DNA of 64,000 nt from Pseudomonas sp. ANT_J12 (GTDB taxonomy: Bacteria; Pseudomonadota; Gammaproteobacteria; Pseudomonadales; Pseudomonadaceae). Under the pieces are notes generated by a model. It ran no database searches. It was given only the letters and a program-made list of their open reading frames with translations, and was not told where the DNA came from. The stretch covers positions 300,762 through 364,761 of the forward strand of contig NZ_VOBN01000006.1 in assembly GCF_008370045.1 (NCBI RefSeq), given 5' to 3'. This document shows, one piece after another, positions 45,793 through 55,457 of this stretch. The stretch's first letter is position 1; each line of letters starts with the position of its first letter. The position numbers and the translations under genes were made by a program.

Positions 45793-47708
45793 GCGATGCA
45801 CAAGAAGGAAAGTCTTCTGGCAAAAAAATCGATCGCTCGCTCGTCTCTATCATTGCGGACCAGTTGGTCTGCTACCAAAAGGAAATCTACCGGATCAAAC
45901 AGGTCCTGGATTTCCATGCGGTTCTCGGGATCAATGTGGAAAGTGGTCGGGCAAAGGTCTTGCGAATCGCCGAGCTTAAACCTGTGCTCGCCGAAAAAAT
46001 CACGGGCCCATACATTAACCATGATCTCGCAGAAATTAGCACCGAAGAGTGGGCCACGGCCCAGAAGCGCTTCTCAATAATTGAGCCTCTTTTGACGCTT
46101 GATGGAAAGCAAAAAGGGGTGGTCGCAAAGAGAGCCAAAGAGGCGGGTGTTGATACCGTTACCGTTTACCGATGGTTGAATAGATACAAGGATCATGGGG
46201 AGGTCACGGCGCTCATTCCGTTTAAGCGTGGTTGGGTAAAAGGCCGTCAGAGAACGTCTGACGAGATAGAAGAGCTCATCGCTTCGGTCATCAAATCTCA
46301 CTATCTTACCGACCAGCGCCACTCCGTCGCCTCGACTATCGAGGAAGTGAATAAGCAATGCAGGGCACGGAAGATCACGCGCCCAAACGGCGCGACGGTG
46401 CGCGCGCGCATCAAAAAAATCCCGGATCGATTGAGGTTGATCGCTCGGGGTTACAAAGAGCTTGCAGGCAATAAACACGATGCTAGGCCAGGGGAGCTTG
46501 TCGGCGAATATCCGTTACACATCGTGCAGATCGATCACACGCCCGCTGACATTATCCTTGTTGACGATGTTCATCGACTCCCTATGGGACGTCCTTGGTT
46601 AACGTTGGCAATCTGCATTCATTCGCGAATGGTGACAGGCTATTTTCTTTCGATGAATGCCCCGTCCGCAGTGTCGGTAGCGATGTGCTTGGTACATTCC
46701 ATTCTGCCCAAAGAAAGCTGGTTAGCCTTGCATGGTGTCGAAGCTGAGTGGCCGGTGTGGGGCAAGCCAATAACTCTGCACAGCGATAACGGAGCAGATT
46801 TCAAGGCTTACAGTCTGATCCAGTCGTGCGTGAACCACGATATCAAACGTGAATTTCGCCCGAGGAAAACTCCGCATTGGGGCGCTCACATTGAGCGTTG
46901 GATGGGCACGTTTGCTGAGCAAAATAAAAAAGAAAAGGGTGCCACCTTTAGCAACCCGCTGGAGCGTAAAGAATATAACTCCGAGAAGAAGTCGATTTAC
47001 ACTTTTCAAGAATATGAAGAACGATTGGTCAGAAATATTATTTCGTACAACAACGATTTTCATTCCGAAATCGGTATGGCACCCATTAGAAAATGGAACA
47101 TCGCTTTCTTTGGCAATCACGGGCAACCCGCGATTGTGCCATTGCCTCCAAGGGTGGCCGATCCATGGGCCTTTCAGCTGGACTTCCTGCCCGCATCGCG
47201 CCGGACCATTAACCCCTACGGGGTAGAGATGGATGCCATGTACTTTGCCGAGGCATTGCGTCCTTGGATAGGCGCCAAAGATCAGAAGACTGGGAAAGCA
47301 CGCAAGTTCATATTTCGCCGTGACCCTCGAGATATCAACCGTATCTGGTTCTACGATCCTGCGGTCAAAGAGTACTTTGAGATCCCCATCACTCGCGCTC
47401 ACTACGGTGGAACTACTGTTGCGGAATACGTCGCTGCGAAAAAGAAAGCAGTGGAAGAGGGCAGAGGCGCTATCGATCACGAGCTGATTGATCGGTTACT
47501 GGACCAGAACAGGGAACAGGAGGTGGAGGCGGCTGCTCGTACGAAAAAAGCGCGGCAAAGTGTTCAGAAGCGTAAAAACAATGCGAAGCAGACGACGCCG
47601 GCGTCACCTCAACCCCGGGTCGAGCCGACAGCGACATTACCTACGCTCCCAACTTCACCTGGCCTTTTGTCAATCGACGACGTAGACACTTTCGGAGACG
47701 TCTGGTGA
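45789..47708 (+). CDS. tnsB: TnsB-type DDE transposase (TniA)
   Basis: 639 residues. N-terminal HTH region (VDTVTVYRWLNRYKDHGEVTAL), then a retroviral-integrase fold with D249 (HIVQIDHTP), D333 (LHSDNGADF) and E369 (HIERWMG); 35 residues separate the last two, the DD35E spacing. Mu-type beta barrel follows, and the C-terminal tail is basic then Pro-rich, where TnsB contacts TnsC. Full length, no frameshift. Confidence 0.94.
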   Translation: MSDAQEGKSSGKKIDRSLVSIIADQLVCYQKEIYRIKQVLDFHAVLGINVESGRAKVLRIAELKPVLAEKITGPYINHDLAEISTEEWATAQKRFSIIEPLLTLDGKQKGVVAKRAKEAGVDTVTVYRWLNRYKDHGEVTALIPFKRGWVKGRQRTSDEIEELIASVIKSHYLTDQRHSVASTIEEVNKQCRARKITRPNGATVRARIKKIPDRLRLIARGYKELAGNKHDARPGELVGEYPLHIVQIDHTPADIILVDDVHRLPMGRPWLTLAICIHSRMVTGYFLSMNAPSAVSVAMCLVHSILPKESWLALHGVEAEWPVWGKPITLHSDNGADFKAYSLIQSCVNHDIKREFRPRKTPHWGAHIERWMGTFAEQNKKEKGATFSNPLERKEYNSEKKSIYTFQEYEERLVRNIISYNNDFHSEIGMAPIRKWNIAFFGNHGQPAIVPLPPRVADPWAFQLDFLPASRRTINPYGVEMDAMYFAEALRPWIGAKDQKTGKARKFIFRRDPRDINRIWFYDPAVKEYFEIPITRAHYGGTTVAEYVAAKKKAVEEGRGAIDHELIDRLLDQNREQEVEAAARTKKARQSVQKRKNNAKQTTPASPQPRVEPTATLPTLPTSPGLLSIDDVDTFGDVW

Positions 47709-48598
47709 CTGAGTATCAGCATATACATCCCCAGTTTCGTCCCGTCATGGATAAGACGGACCTCGAGCGTATTCAGTTTATGGACGAGGCGCGCTGGATC
47801 GATTATCGCGCTGGAAGCAAACTCCTGGACATTCTTGATGGGCTCCTACGAAAGCCTGAGCGTCCGCGCATGCCAAATCTGCTAGTCGTCGGCGCGTCCA
47901 ACAGCGGTAAGACGACAGTGATATCTCGTTTCAGAGAGTCTTCCGGAAAACCCTTTCTTAGTCACGATGCGGTCAGCGTACGGCCGGTGATCTATGCCGA
48001 GATTCATAAGCCGGACGAAAGAGAGCTTTACAACGCCATCTTAGATTGCTTTTGGGCGCCTCATAACCCCGCCGCTCCACTCGCCAAACTTCGTCATCAA
48101 GCCATGCATCTGATCCGCGAGGCACAAACGCGGATGTTGATCATTGATGAGATCCATACGATCAATAATGGATCGCCTTCGAAAAAAATGGACCTTATGA
48201 ATGAGCTTAAGATGCTCGCGAATACGCTACGAATTCCACTGGTCCTTGTGGGTACTCGAACGGCGCTGCAACTGCTCTCACTGGATCCTCAGTATGCGAG
48301 TCGTTTCGAAGTTGTCGCGCTCCCCAGCTGGACAGCCAACGGAGAATTTCAAGGCTTCCTGAAAAGCTTTGAGTCAGTGCTCCCTCTGAAAAAAGCATCG
48401 AAGTTGTATTCCGCGGAACTGACAACGCTCATTCATGCGATTTCCGAAGGCATCACGGGGAATATCGAGTACCTGCTCAGAGAATGCGCGAAAGAAGCTA
48501 TTCAGTCGGGCACCGAGGTTATAGACCGGCGTCTCCTGGAGAAAAACCAATGGATGCGACCCACGAGTACCGATGGCACGCGCGTGCGTACCCTGTAA
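47705..48598 (+). CDS. tnsC: TnsC/TniB-type AAA+ ATPase
   Basis: 297 residues. Walker A VVGASNSGKTT (G63-T71), Walker B MLIIDEIHTI, sensor VGTRTALQLLSLD. This regulator of target capture links TniQ-bound targets to TnsAB. Starts at GTG overlapping the tnsB stop. The short length resembles TniB rather than the longer TnsC of canonical Tn7. Confidence 0.92.
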   Translation: MTEYQHIHPQFRPVMDKTDLERIQFMDEARWIDYRAGSKLLDILDGLLRKPERPRMPNLLVVGASNSGKTTVISRFRESSGKPFLSHDAVSVRPVIYAEIHKPDERELYNAILDCFWAPHNPAAPLAKLRHQAMHLIREAQTRMLIIDEIHTINNGSPSKKMDLMNELKMLANTLRIPLVLVGTRTALQLLSLDPQYASRFEVVALPSWTANGEFQGFLKSFESVLPLKKASKLYSAELTTLIHAISEGITGNIEYLLRECAKEAIQSGTEVIDRRLLEKNQWMRPTSTDGTRVRTL

Positions 48599-49668
48599 CT
48601 GCCATGTGGCCCTTGGTCCCACCTCTTATGGAGGACGAGATCATTTCGTCTTGGTTGGTGAGATGCGCATTGGCGCAAGGGTGTGACCCACTGACCCTTA
48701 CTGGATCCCTTTGGCCCGAAATGAGGTATTGGTGCACCGATCCAGACAGGGGAGCAAAGGGCGATCAACTCGTCAAACTTGCTGAAGCTTCAGGCATATC
48801 AGCAACAATACTCGAAGGTTCAACGCTCACGCCGGTGCAGCGCGCATTGACCGGGGCTGCGGAATTCCCCAAAGGAGTGACGCCGTGGATACTTTGTTTG
48901 GGTATGCAAAACCGGAGACGATGTGGCGGACTTCAGTACTGCCCGCAATGCTTTCTGGAAGGAGCGGCGCATTACCGAATTCAGGACAGATTGAGCTGGC
49001 ACACAGTCTGCTCCGTCCACCAGGTAACGCTTTTGGACAGGTGTGAGTGTTGCGATGCTCCGCTGTGTCCTCAGATGCTAGAGCCGCCAGAGACGGGTTT
49101 GACTCGCTGCCATCGTTGTCGGTTCGAGCTCACGCTGGCCTCCACCACTGCGGCAGACATGAAAGCATTGCGCTTCCAACAAGCTGCCGATGAGCTGCTG
49201 TGCGGGAATCCCCAAATGTATGGGGAGGAGCCACTGCTAATTTCGGACTGGTTTTATCTGAGCAAGTGGATGGTTGGGGTGCTTCGATCAGCTGAGAGAG
49301 CCCGTAGCCTTTGCACTAAAGGATTTTTCGCTGACTTCGGCATCAACTTCGACGTTTTGATTGCGCCCGCGACAGGGTTGCCCTTCGAATACCTGAAGCC
49401 TGAGGACCGGGCACGTTTGCTCGCTAACGTCTGGCTGATTCTCCAGGCGGGGCCAGAGCGATTCGTTCAGGGGGCTGCTCGCGAGTGCATTGCTCCCTCG
49501 CTATTTCCGCGACTACCAGAGAATGCACCAGCTTGCCTTACTACATTGATTTCTGAGCTTCGTGCTCTGCACAAGAGAGCAGCCACCAGTAAGAAAATAG
49601 AAGCGCCACGATCTCAGAAAAGCGTGCTGATGAGGTGGCAAAGATTACTTAGGAAGATTCAACGATGA
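48550..49668 (+). CDS. tniQ: TniQ/TnsD-type target-selection protein
   Basis: About 372 residues from MDATHEYRWH, preceded by GGAG; starts at 48484 or 48604 are possible. TniQ zinc motifs: CGGLQYCPQC, HTVCSVH, CECC and CHRC, with LPPLMEDEIISSWLVRCA at the N-terminus. Only one TniQ is present, so it would be the factor for comM recognition. It overlaps the end of tnsC. Confidence 0.88.
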   Translation: MDATHEYRWHARAYPVTAMWPLVPPLMEDEIISSWLVRCALAQGCDPLTLTGSLWPEMRYWCTDPDRGAKGDQLVKLAEASGISATILEGSTLTPVQRALTGAAEFPKGVTPWILCLGMQNRRRCGGLQYCPQCFLEGAAHYRIQDRLSWHTVCSVHQVTLLDRCECCDAPLCPQMLEPPETGLTRCHRCRFELTLASTTAADMKALRFQQAADELLCGNPQMYGEEPLLISDWFYLSKWMVGVLRSAERARSLCTKGFFADFGINFDVLIAPATGLPFEYLKPEDRARLLANVWLILQAGPERFVQGAARECIAPSLFPRLPENAPACLTTLISELRALHKRAATSKKIEAPRSQKSVLMRWQRLLRKIQR

Positions 49669-51104
49669 CTGCTATCGACCAGCTAGGGCAAACCTGCGAT
49701 GGATGCGACAGGCTTATGGATAAGGCCAAAAGGGTTCACGGTGGCCGTCGATTTTGCGCGATTTGTTATCCTCGTCTGTTCAAGCGGGCGCTGTGCTCGG
49801 GTTGCGGTAGTTTTGCCCGGCTGCCAAAGTTTCAGCCAAGTGCTAAATGCCGAACCTGTGAGTTGCGAGCTCCTTGCGTCCGTTGCCAGAGAACAGGCCG
49901 TAACGTGGGTTTGATGACTCCCTACGGACCTGCGTGCGATAGCTGTGCCCCACACTTTCGACCACCGGAGCCGTGTGACATTTGTGGTGAACTCTCACCG
50001 CGGTTATCACGGGTGCTAAAGGTTGATCCGGACGCAAGATGTTGTCCCAAATGTGCGAGAGCAACCGCATCCACCTGCCCAAGCTGCAGGCGCCACAGAT
50101 TTCTGAGGCTCGGCCCCGATGGGCAAATGCAATGCAAATTGTGCGTGGAAAAGAAAGAAACCGCATGCGGGGTTTGCAGCCAGATGATGCCCGCTGGGCG
50201 AGGTAGACAGTGCGAATCTTGTTCGTGGGAAAAAAGCTTCAAACGGCGAGTTTCCTTAAATGTGGAATCGTTCGAACACTCACACACCCGTCAGCTTTTC
50301 AGTGAGTTCTGCCAATGGCTCCAAGCGCATATGGGAGCGCACAAGGCCGCTCTGAGATTGAAGCGATACCTGCCGTTTTTTACCTACGTGGAGTCCGTCC
50401 CAATCGGGATACCTTCTTATATTTCACTGCTTGAGCACTTCAATGCTGATGGTATTCGCAGAATGCAGGTGCCAATGCTATGGCTCAAGGAAGGGTATGG
50501 CGTCGAAGCGGACAGCGCCATGCGTGAAGAACACTCCGAAAAGCGCAGGATTAATGAGCTAATTTTATCGGTACCCAAGGGCGTCGCTGCGTCGGCGTTG
50601 ATCGGCTACCGAGCTTACCTTTCGTCAAAACTCGCGGCAGGAAGCACGACACTTCGGTCGGTGCGACTGTCGTTGGGGGCCGCTAAAGGCTTGCTTGCTA
50701 CTGCATCTTCGTCGCTTGATAAGCTGCCCACGCAGAAGACGCTCACGACTTATCTGACGCAAACGCCCGGACAAAAGGCGGGTGCGCAAGGTTTCATCAG
50801 CTACTTAAACCGCGCCCATGATTCGAATCTGCAGATGGCTGTAAATGACCGGTCCGTATCTAGAGCCAGGAAGGTCAAGCTGGAGAAAGAACTGGACGCT
50901 ATGATTTTACAACCCGATGAAGGTGATGCATTCGTGCGGACCTGGATCAAAACCGCCCTGATGTTTTTCCATGATGTGGCGCGGGTGAACAAAAAAGCTT
51001 TGGTCTTTGACTCACTTGTGCTGCAAGGCAGAGACGGTTTCAACGTCAGGCTACAGACGGGCGATTATTGGGTACCTGCTCCCACGGCGAGTTTGCGTGT
51101 GTAG
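49665..51104 (+). CDS. Zinc-ribbon-rich protein, TniE-like
   Basis: 479 residues. The first 190 residues hold at least eight CxxC pairs (CDGCD, CSGCG, CRTC, CDICGE, CPKC, CPSC, CKLC, CGVC), a string of zinc ribbons. The remaining 290 are basic and mostly helical (LFSEFCQWLQAHMGAHKAALRLKRY...). In Tn6022-type elements the fifth transposition gene (tniE) sits in the same place. Start and tniQ stop overlap in ATGA. A DNA or target-DNA-binding role is inferred. Confidence 0.7.
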   Translation: MTAIDQLGQTCDGCDRLMDKAKRVHGGRRFCAICYPRLFKRALCSGCGSFARLPKFQPSAKCRTCELRAPCVRCQRTGRNVGLMTPYGPACDSCAPHFRPPEPCDICGELSPRLSRVLKVDPDARCCPKCARATASTCPSCRRHRFLRLGPDGQMQCKLCVEKKETACGVCSQMMPAGRGRQCESCSWEKSFKRRVSLNVESFEHSHTRQLFSEFCQWLQAHMGAHKAALRLKRYLPFFTYVESVPIGIPSYISLLEHFNADGIRRMQVPMLWLKEGYGVEADSAMREEHSEKRRINELILSVPKGVAASALIGYRAYLSSKLAAGSTTLRSVRLSLGAAKGLLATASSSLDKLPTQKTLTTYLTQTPGQKAGAQGFISYLNRAHDSNLQMAVNDRSVSRARKVKLEKELDAMILQPDEGDAFVRTWIKTALMFFHDVARVNKKALVFDSLVLQGRDGFNVRLQTGDYWVPAPTASLRV

Positions 51105-51267
51105 GTTGGGCCGTTAAAATTAATGGACTTCGTCCGTACGGTTTTATTGATCCTAAACCCAGGTGCCAATTGCTCTGGACTGTCAGAAGCACAGCCGATT
51201 TCTCGCGAGCCGTACAGATCCACCTGTTGAAATTACTTAATCCTTACATCCTGATAGAACCGAGATT

Positions 51268-51606
51268 ATGAGTACAGACTTTACAGAGGAAGAAATGCGT
51301 CGGGCACTGTTTGGCTCCTCGCCAGCAACATCTCCTTCGCCGGGTAACGATGTCGCTCGTTCACCAGATGCGGTTCAGCCAGCAAAGAAGCTACCTGCGT
51401 TGAAGTCTCGTCAGTCCAACAAGCCGCTCTCGCCCAAGCTTAGGGTAACGCTGCGCGTGACCAAAGAATTTGAAGGCGCGGTCGAAGTCTTCGTCTACGA
51501 CGCCAATACGTTGAGTACGTTTGCGGCAGAGCAGGAAGCCAAGAGCGCGGCTAAAAAGAAAAAATTCAAATACTTTGAAGTCGTCTCAATAAAGCCGATC
51601 TCTTGA
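51268..51606 (+). CDS. Small unknown protein of the Tn7-like element
   Basis: 112 residues, Pro/Ser/Lys-rich N-terminus and a Lys-rich C-terminus (KSAAKKKKFKYFEVVSIKPIS). It sits in the orf2 position of Tn6022-type islands. Not recognised. It follows the TniE-like gene by 163 bp. Confidence 0.6.
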   Translation: MSTDFTEEEMRRALFGSSPATSPSPGNDVARSPDAVQPAKKLPALKSRQSNKPLSPKLRVTLRVTKEFEGAVEVFVYDANTLSTFAAEQEAKSAAKKKKFKYFEVVSIKPIS

Positions 51607-51627
51607 GCGCTACTGCAGTTTGTTCGA

Positions 51628-53472
51628 TTAGCTGATTGCACCAGACGCTTGCGACGGGCCCGTAGTCGAGGGCTTGGGTTCTCTTTCAATTTGAACCAAG
51701 AACCGCTTGAAAGCGGTACGTAAGGTTGTGCCCGCAGCAAACGTGTCCTTGCCCCAAAAATGTTTGAATACGCAGTAGCTGTGTCCATGCGGCATTTTGA
51801 GTTTCGAGAATCTTCCTCGGGTGAGTCGAATCTTGTCACACACCACATCGATTACGCGCATTGCCTCAGAAGGGTCATCGATTTGCATGAGGAGTCCCGA
51901 TATCTGTTCTTCTGCAACCGAGGCTTTCTTTCGGATTTTCTTACGCTGAATTTCAAATAGATAAAAGCTGCGTGCATCAATGACAATTCTCAGTACGAGA
52001 ATTCCCCGCATCCGGTTTGCGTTCGTCGGGTACGCTAACCATCGCCGGGTTTTGTCCGAGTTGGATTCATCGGTGCTGAGCGTTTCAAGTTCTTCAGCGC
52101 TGAAAGATGCAAGGGGCAATAGCTTGAACTGATCGTGAGTGTTAAACCCCGCTTTCTCGTGATACCAAGCGAGGTCAGAAATGCCCTTGTATGCAGCCGC
52201 CACCCGCTTCAACTCCTCCCAGACGTCGTTCAGGATGCCGCCATTTCCCACGTACCGTTTCGCGTTGAAGGTGATCTTGGCAACATCCTTCCCGCTGCCT
52301 TGAGGGTCACCTGTGGAGTACACGCCTGCTGAATTCGGCAGAGTAGGCACAGTCCTTCTTTCCGAAAAGGAGCGCTCCTTGGGCGAATGTTTGAAAGGGC
52401 AATGCTCGCCGATTATTCGAAAACCCGGGTCAGGTTTATTCCACGTTGCTGCGTTGAGATCTGGCTCTTGCAAGTCGGTGACCTCAAAAGGATCCAGTTC
52501 TCTCGGAAATTCTATCGCTGGCTTGGTGGGCATGATGTCCACTTCACCGGCCTCGGGGTCTTCTCGCGTGTATTTAGGGCGGCTTATCTCGTAAGGGTTT
52601 TCCTGTGGCTGGCTCATCCCCGTAACTTCTAGGCATAGAAATGTAGTGCCGCGATTGATCCACCGCCCCCTTACGGCGATCTTCGCCGGCCCCTGAAACC
52701 AAGGCATTGCTTCAACACACACCGCTTCGTGTCCGAGCGCCCGCGCATTGTCGAGTTGGCTGTATATGCTTTTCGCGACAGTTGCGGCATAGGGGTCGTA
52801 AAGGATCGACGCCAGAAACAATGCGTCGTCGTCGTGGACTTTCCGGGAAGGACTCACCACCCAGGCGTTCGCATCCCGCTGAGTATCGGCAAAGAGGAGA
52901 GTTAACACATCAGGCCAAGGATACGTTGCCAATATCCTGGGCATTTCCGAGGTTCTGCCGTAACACCTGACCAGAAATTCAGTGCACGAAATCAGCAGAT
53001 TCTTGTCACCCGGTAGCGGAAAACTGAGTACTTGCGTCGCGACGTTTTCTACCTGTGTGTCACCAAACAAATCGTTCCTTTCGATGACCTGTGGAAAGTC
53101 GTGGCTCGCGGTGGGCACACCATGCACAGCCATGTAAGACCACGATCCCCAAGTGAAATCCACCGCGAATTCCATTTCCTTACCAAAATAAGCTTCATGG
53201 ATGCACGTGCCGTCTGACCAGATGGTACCTATGCGAAAGGTGCCCAGACGGCTGATACCGATTTTCTGCACCGTGAACCCGGCGGGAACGTCATTGTTGT
53301 CCAGGTACCGGAAAACGACATCAACGTACGGAACGGACTGGGCATCGTTATTTTTTCTTTGGTACAGATACCACCAGACTACGACGGTACCCTTTATATG
53401 CTTGATGGCGGCGGCATCGTTCGTTTCACAAAGATGGTCACGAAGCGGCAGGCGTATTAAACGATTATTCAA
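51628..53472 (-). CDS. 614-residue protein of unknown function
   Basis: Soluble, no TM or signal peptide. An N-terminal beta-rich region (VVVWWYLYQRKN...), a central part with WFQGPAKIAVRGRWINRGTTFLCLEVTGM, a disordered Pro/Glu region (300-370), and a basic C-terminal domain. It is convergent with the transposition genes; the stop lies 20 nt from the small ORF before it. A loose resemblance in arrangement to TnsE (strand-rich N-terminus, acidic linker, basic C-terminal domain) was noted, but I saw no diagnostic motif. Confidence 0.6.
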   Translation of the reverse strand: MNNRLIRLPLRDHLCETNDAAAIKHIKGTVVVWWYLYQRKNNDAQSVPYVDVVFRYLDNNDVPAGFTVQKIGISRLGTFRIGTIWSDGTCIHEAYFGKEMEFAVDFTWGSWSYMAVHGVPTASHDFPQVIERNDLFGDTQVENVATQVLSFPLPGDKNLLISCTEFLVRCYGRTSEMPRILATYPWPDVLTLLFADTQRDANAWVVSPSRKVHDDDALFLASILYDPYAATVAKSIYSQLDNARALGHEAVCVEAMPWFQGPAKIAVRGRWINRGTTFLCLEVTGMSQPQENPYEISRPKYTREDPEAGEVDIMPTKPAIEFPRELDPFEVTDLQEPDLNAATWNKPDPGFRIIGEHCPFKHSPKERSFSERRTVPTLPNSAGVYSTGDPQGSGKDVAKITFNAKRYVGNGGILNDVWEELKRVAAAYKGISDLAWYHEKAGFNTHDQFKLLPLASFSAEELETLSTDESNSDKTRRWLAYPTNANRMRGILVLRIVIDARSFYLFEIQRKKIRKKASVAEEQISGLLMQIDDPSEAMRVIDVVCDKIRLTRGRFSKLKMPHGHSYCVFKHFWGKDTFAAGTTLRTAFKRFLVQIEREPKPSTTGPSQASGAIS

Positions 53473-53907
53473 TCAAAAAGCTCCGCGCAGAGATTGCCCG
53501 CAATCTTGAGCTTCGTCTGCTCCGGTCGCAATTGATGCACACCATTTTTTTGCCGTTTTGGCAGACTTTTCTGAGCGTTCATTTAACGGTTACTGAGCAA
53601 TGCCAATTCTAGTGGTGAACAGAACGCAACCATTCTTGGCGCCAGGTCTGTCGAGTAAAAACCTGCCGACTGCGGGATCGCTGAAATCACCGCCGGCGGC
53701 TGTGTGAGCTGCCACGATTTAGTCAGGCATAAAGGTCAGCGTGCATATTCCACGGCCATCCGGCCACTGATTCCATGAGCATCCGGCCACCTATTCCACG
53801 CTGATCCGGCCACCCGTTCCACGCACATCCGGCCACCCAAAAGGCAGGCAGCAACGCAGGATTAATTCACTACCATCGACCTCTTTTATCGAAGCAGAGA
53901 GGTCGTC

Positions 53908-55437
53908 GTGGAGCGGTTATCCATGCGTAAGATTCGAGAAGTGCTACGTCTCAAATTCGAGGTTGGCCTATCTGCCCGCCAAGTCGCTTTCAGCCTGCAA
54001 GTAGGTCGAGCCAGTGTCGGTGAGTACCTCAATCGCTTTGCTGCCAGCGGCCTCACCTGGCCCTCGGCGCTGACGGACGCCGAGTTGCAACGGCATCTTT
54101 TTCCGCCACCGCCCGCTGTCCCCAGCGATCAACGCCCGATGCCCGACTGGGCTCATGTCCATGCCGAGTTACGCCGCCCCGGCGTAACGCTGGCTTTGCT
54201 CTGGCAGGAGTACCGGCTGGCTCACCCGCAAGGCTTCCAATACAGCTGGTTCTGCGAGCACTACCGCCTCTGGGCGGCCAAGATCGACGTGGTCATGCGC
54301 CAGGAGCATCGCGCAGGTGAAAAACTGTTCGTCGATTACGCAGGCCAAACCGTGCCGATCATCGACCAACTGACTGGCGAAATCCGCCAGGCGCAGATTT
54401 TCGTCGCCGTGCTCGGGGCGTCCAGATACACCTTTGCCGAGGCCACCTGGTCGCAGCAATTGCCCGACTGGCTGGGCTCTCATGCGCGATGCTTCGCTTT
54501 TTTGGGTGGGACATCGCAGATACTGGTGCCAGACAATCTGCGCAGCGGCGTCACCAAAGCACATCGCTACGAGCCGGACATCAACCCCAGCTATCGTGAT
54601 CTGGCCGAACATTACGGGATCGCCGTGCTGCCTGCCCGGGCCCGAAAACCCAAGGACAAAGCCAAGGTCGAAGTGGGTGTGCAGGTTGTCGAGCGCTGGA
54701 TTTTGGCGGCCCTGCGCAACCGCCAGTTTTTCTCCTTGGGCGAACTCAACACGGCCATCGGCGTACTGCTCGAACGCCTCAATCAAAAGCCCTTCAAAAA
54801 GCTGCCTGGCTCACGCCGGTCAGCCTTCGAGAGCATCGACCAGCCAGCGCTACAGCCGCTGCCAGAGCACCCATACGTCTACGCCGAATGGAAAAAAGTG
54901 CGAGTGCACATCGACTACCACGTCGAAGTCGACGGCCACTACTACTCGGTGCCCTATCAACTGGTGAAGCATCAACTCGAAGTGCGCCTGACCGCGCAGA
55001 CGGTCGAGTGCTTCCACGCCAATCAACGCGTGGCCAGCCATCGGCGCTCGCCGCACAAAGGTCGCCACACCACCCAGACCGAGCACATGCCCAAGAGCCA
55101 CCGCGAGCATGCCGAGTGGACGCCGCAGCGGTTGATCAGTTGGGCAGAGCAAACAGGGCCGAACACCGCTGGCGTCATCGCCTACATCCTCGAACGCCGA
55201 ATCCATCCGCAACATGGCTTCCGCGCCTGTCTGGGCATCCTGAGGCTGGGCAAGCATCACGGTGAAGAGCGGCTGGAAGCCGCCTGCCAGCGTGCGCTGG
55301 CGCTTGGGGCGTGCAGTTACAAAAGCCTCGAATCGATCCTGCGCCAAGGGCTGGAAACGTTACCTCTGGCCCAGCAAAACCTGCCGCTGTTGCCTGACGA
55401 ACACATCAACCTGCGCGGCCCCGGCTACTACCACTGA
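53908..55437 (+). CDS. istA: IS21 transposase IstA
   Basis: 509 residues from GTG. N-terminal HTH (KIREVLRLKFEVGLSARQVAFSLQVG), integrase core with FVDYAGQTVPI, QILVPDNLRSGVTK and KVEVGVQVVERWIL carrying D, D and E, and a C-terminal domain with the SVPYQLVKHQLEVRL strand. Complete and coupled to istB by a 20-nt gap. Confidence 0.95.
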   Translation: MERLSMRKIREVLRLKFEVGLSARQVAFSLQVGRASVGEYLNRFAASGLTWPSALTDAELQRHLFPPPPAVPSDQRPMPDWAHVHAELRRPGVTLALLWQEYRLAHPQGFQYSWFCEHYRLWAAKIDVVMRQEHRAGEKLFVDYAGQTVPIIDQLTGEIRQAQIFVAVLGASRYTFAEATWSQQLPDWLGSHARCFAFLGGTSQILVPDNLRSGVTKAHRYEPDINPSYRDLAEHYGIAVLPARARKPKDKAKVEVGVQVVERWILAALRNRQFFSLGELNTAIGVLLERLNQKPFKKLPGSRRSAFESIDQPALQPLPEHPYVYAEWKKVRVHIDYHVEVDGHYYSVPYQLVKHQLEVRLTAQTVECFHANQRVASHRRSPHKGRHTTQTEHMPKSHREHAEWTPQRLISWAEQTGPNTAGVIAYILERRIHPQHGFRACLGILRLGKHHGEERLEAACQRALALGACSYKSLESILRQGLETLPLAQQNLPLLPDEHINLRGPGYYH

Positions 55438-55457
55438 CCTGAAAAAGGAGCTTTGAA

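Noticed and set aside
51628..53472. Labelling the 614-residue protein TnsE
   Set aside because: Only a loose similarity of layout; no diagnostic motif could be confirmed by eye.
53748..53839. CRISPR-like array
   Set aside because: 23-bp period without spacers; these are the transposase-binding repeats at the IS21 left end, mirrored at the right end.
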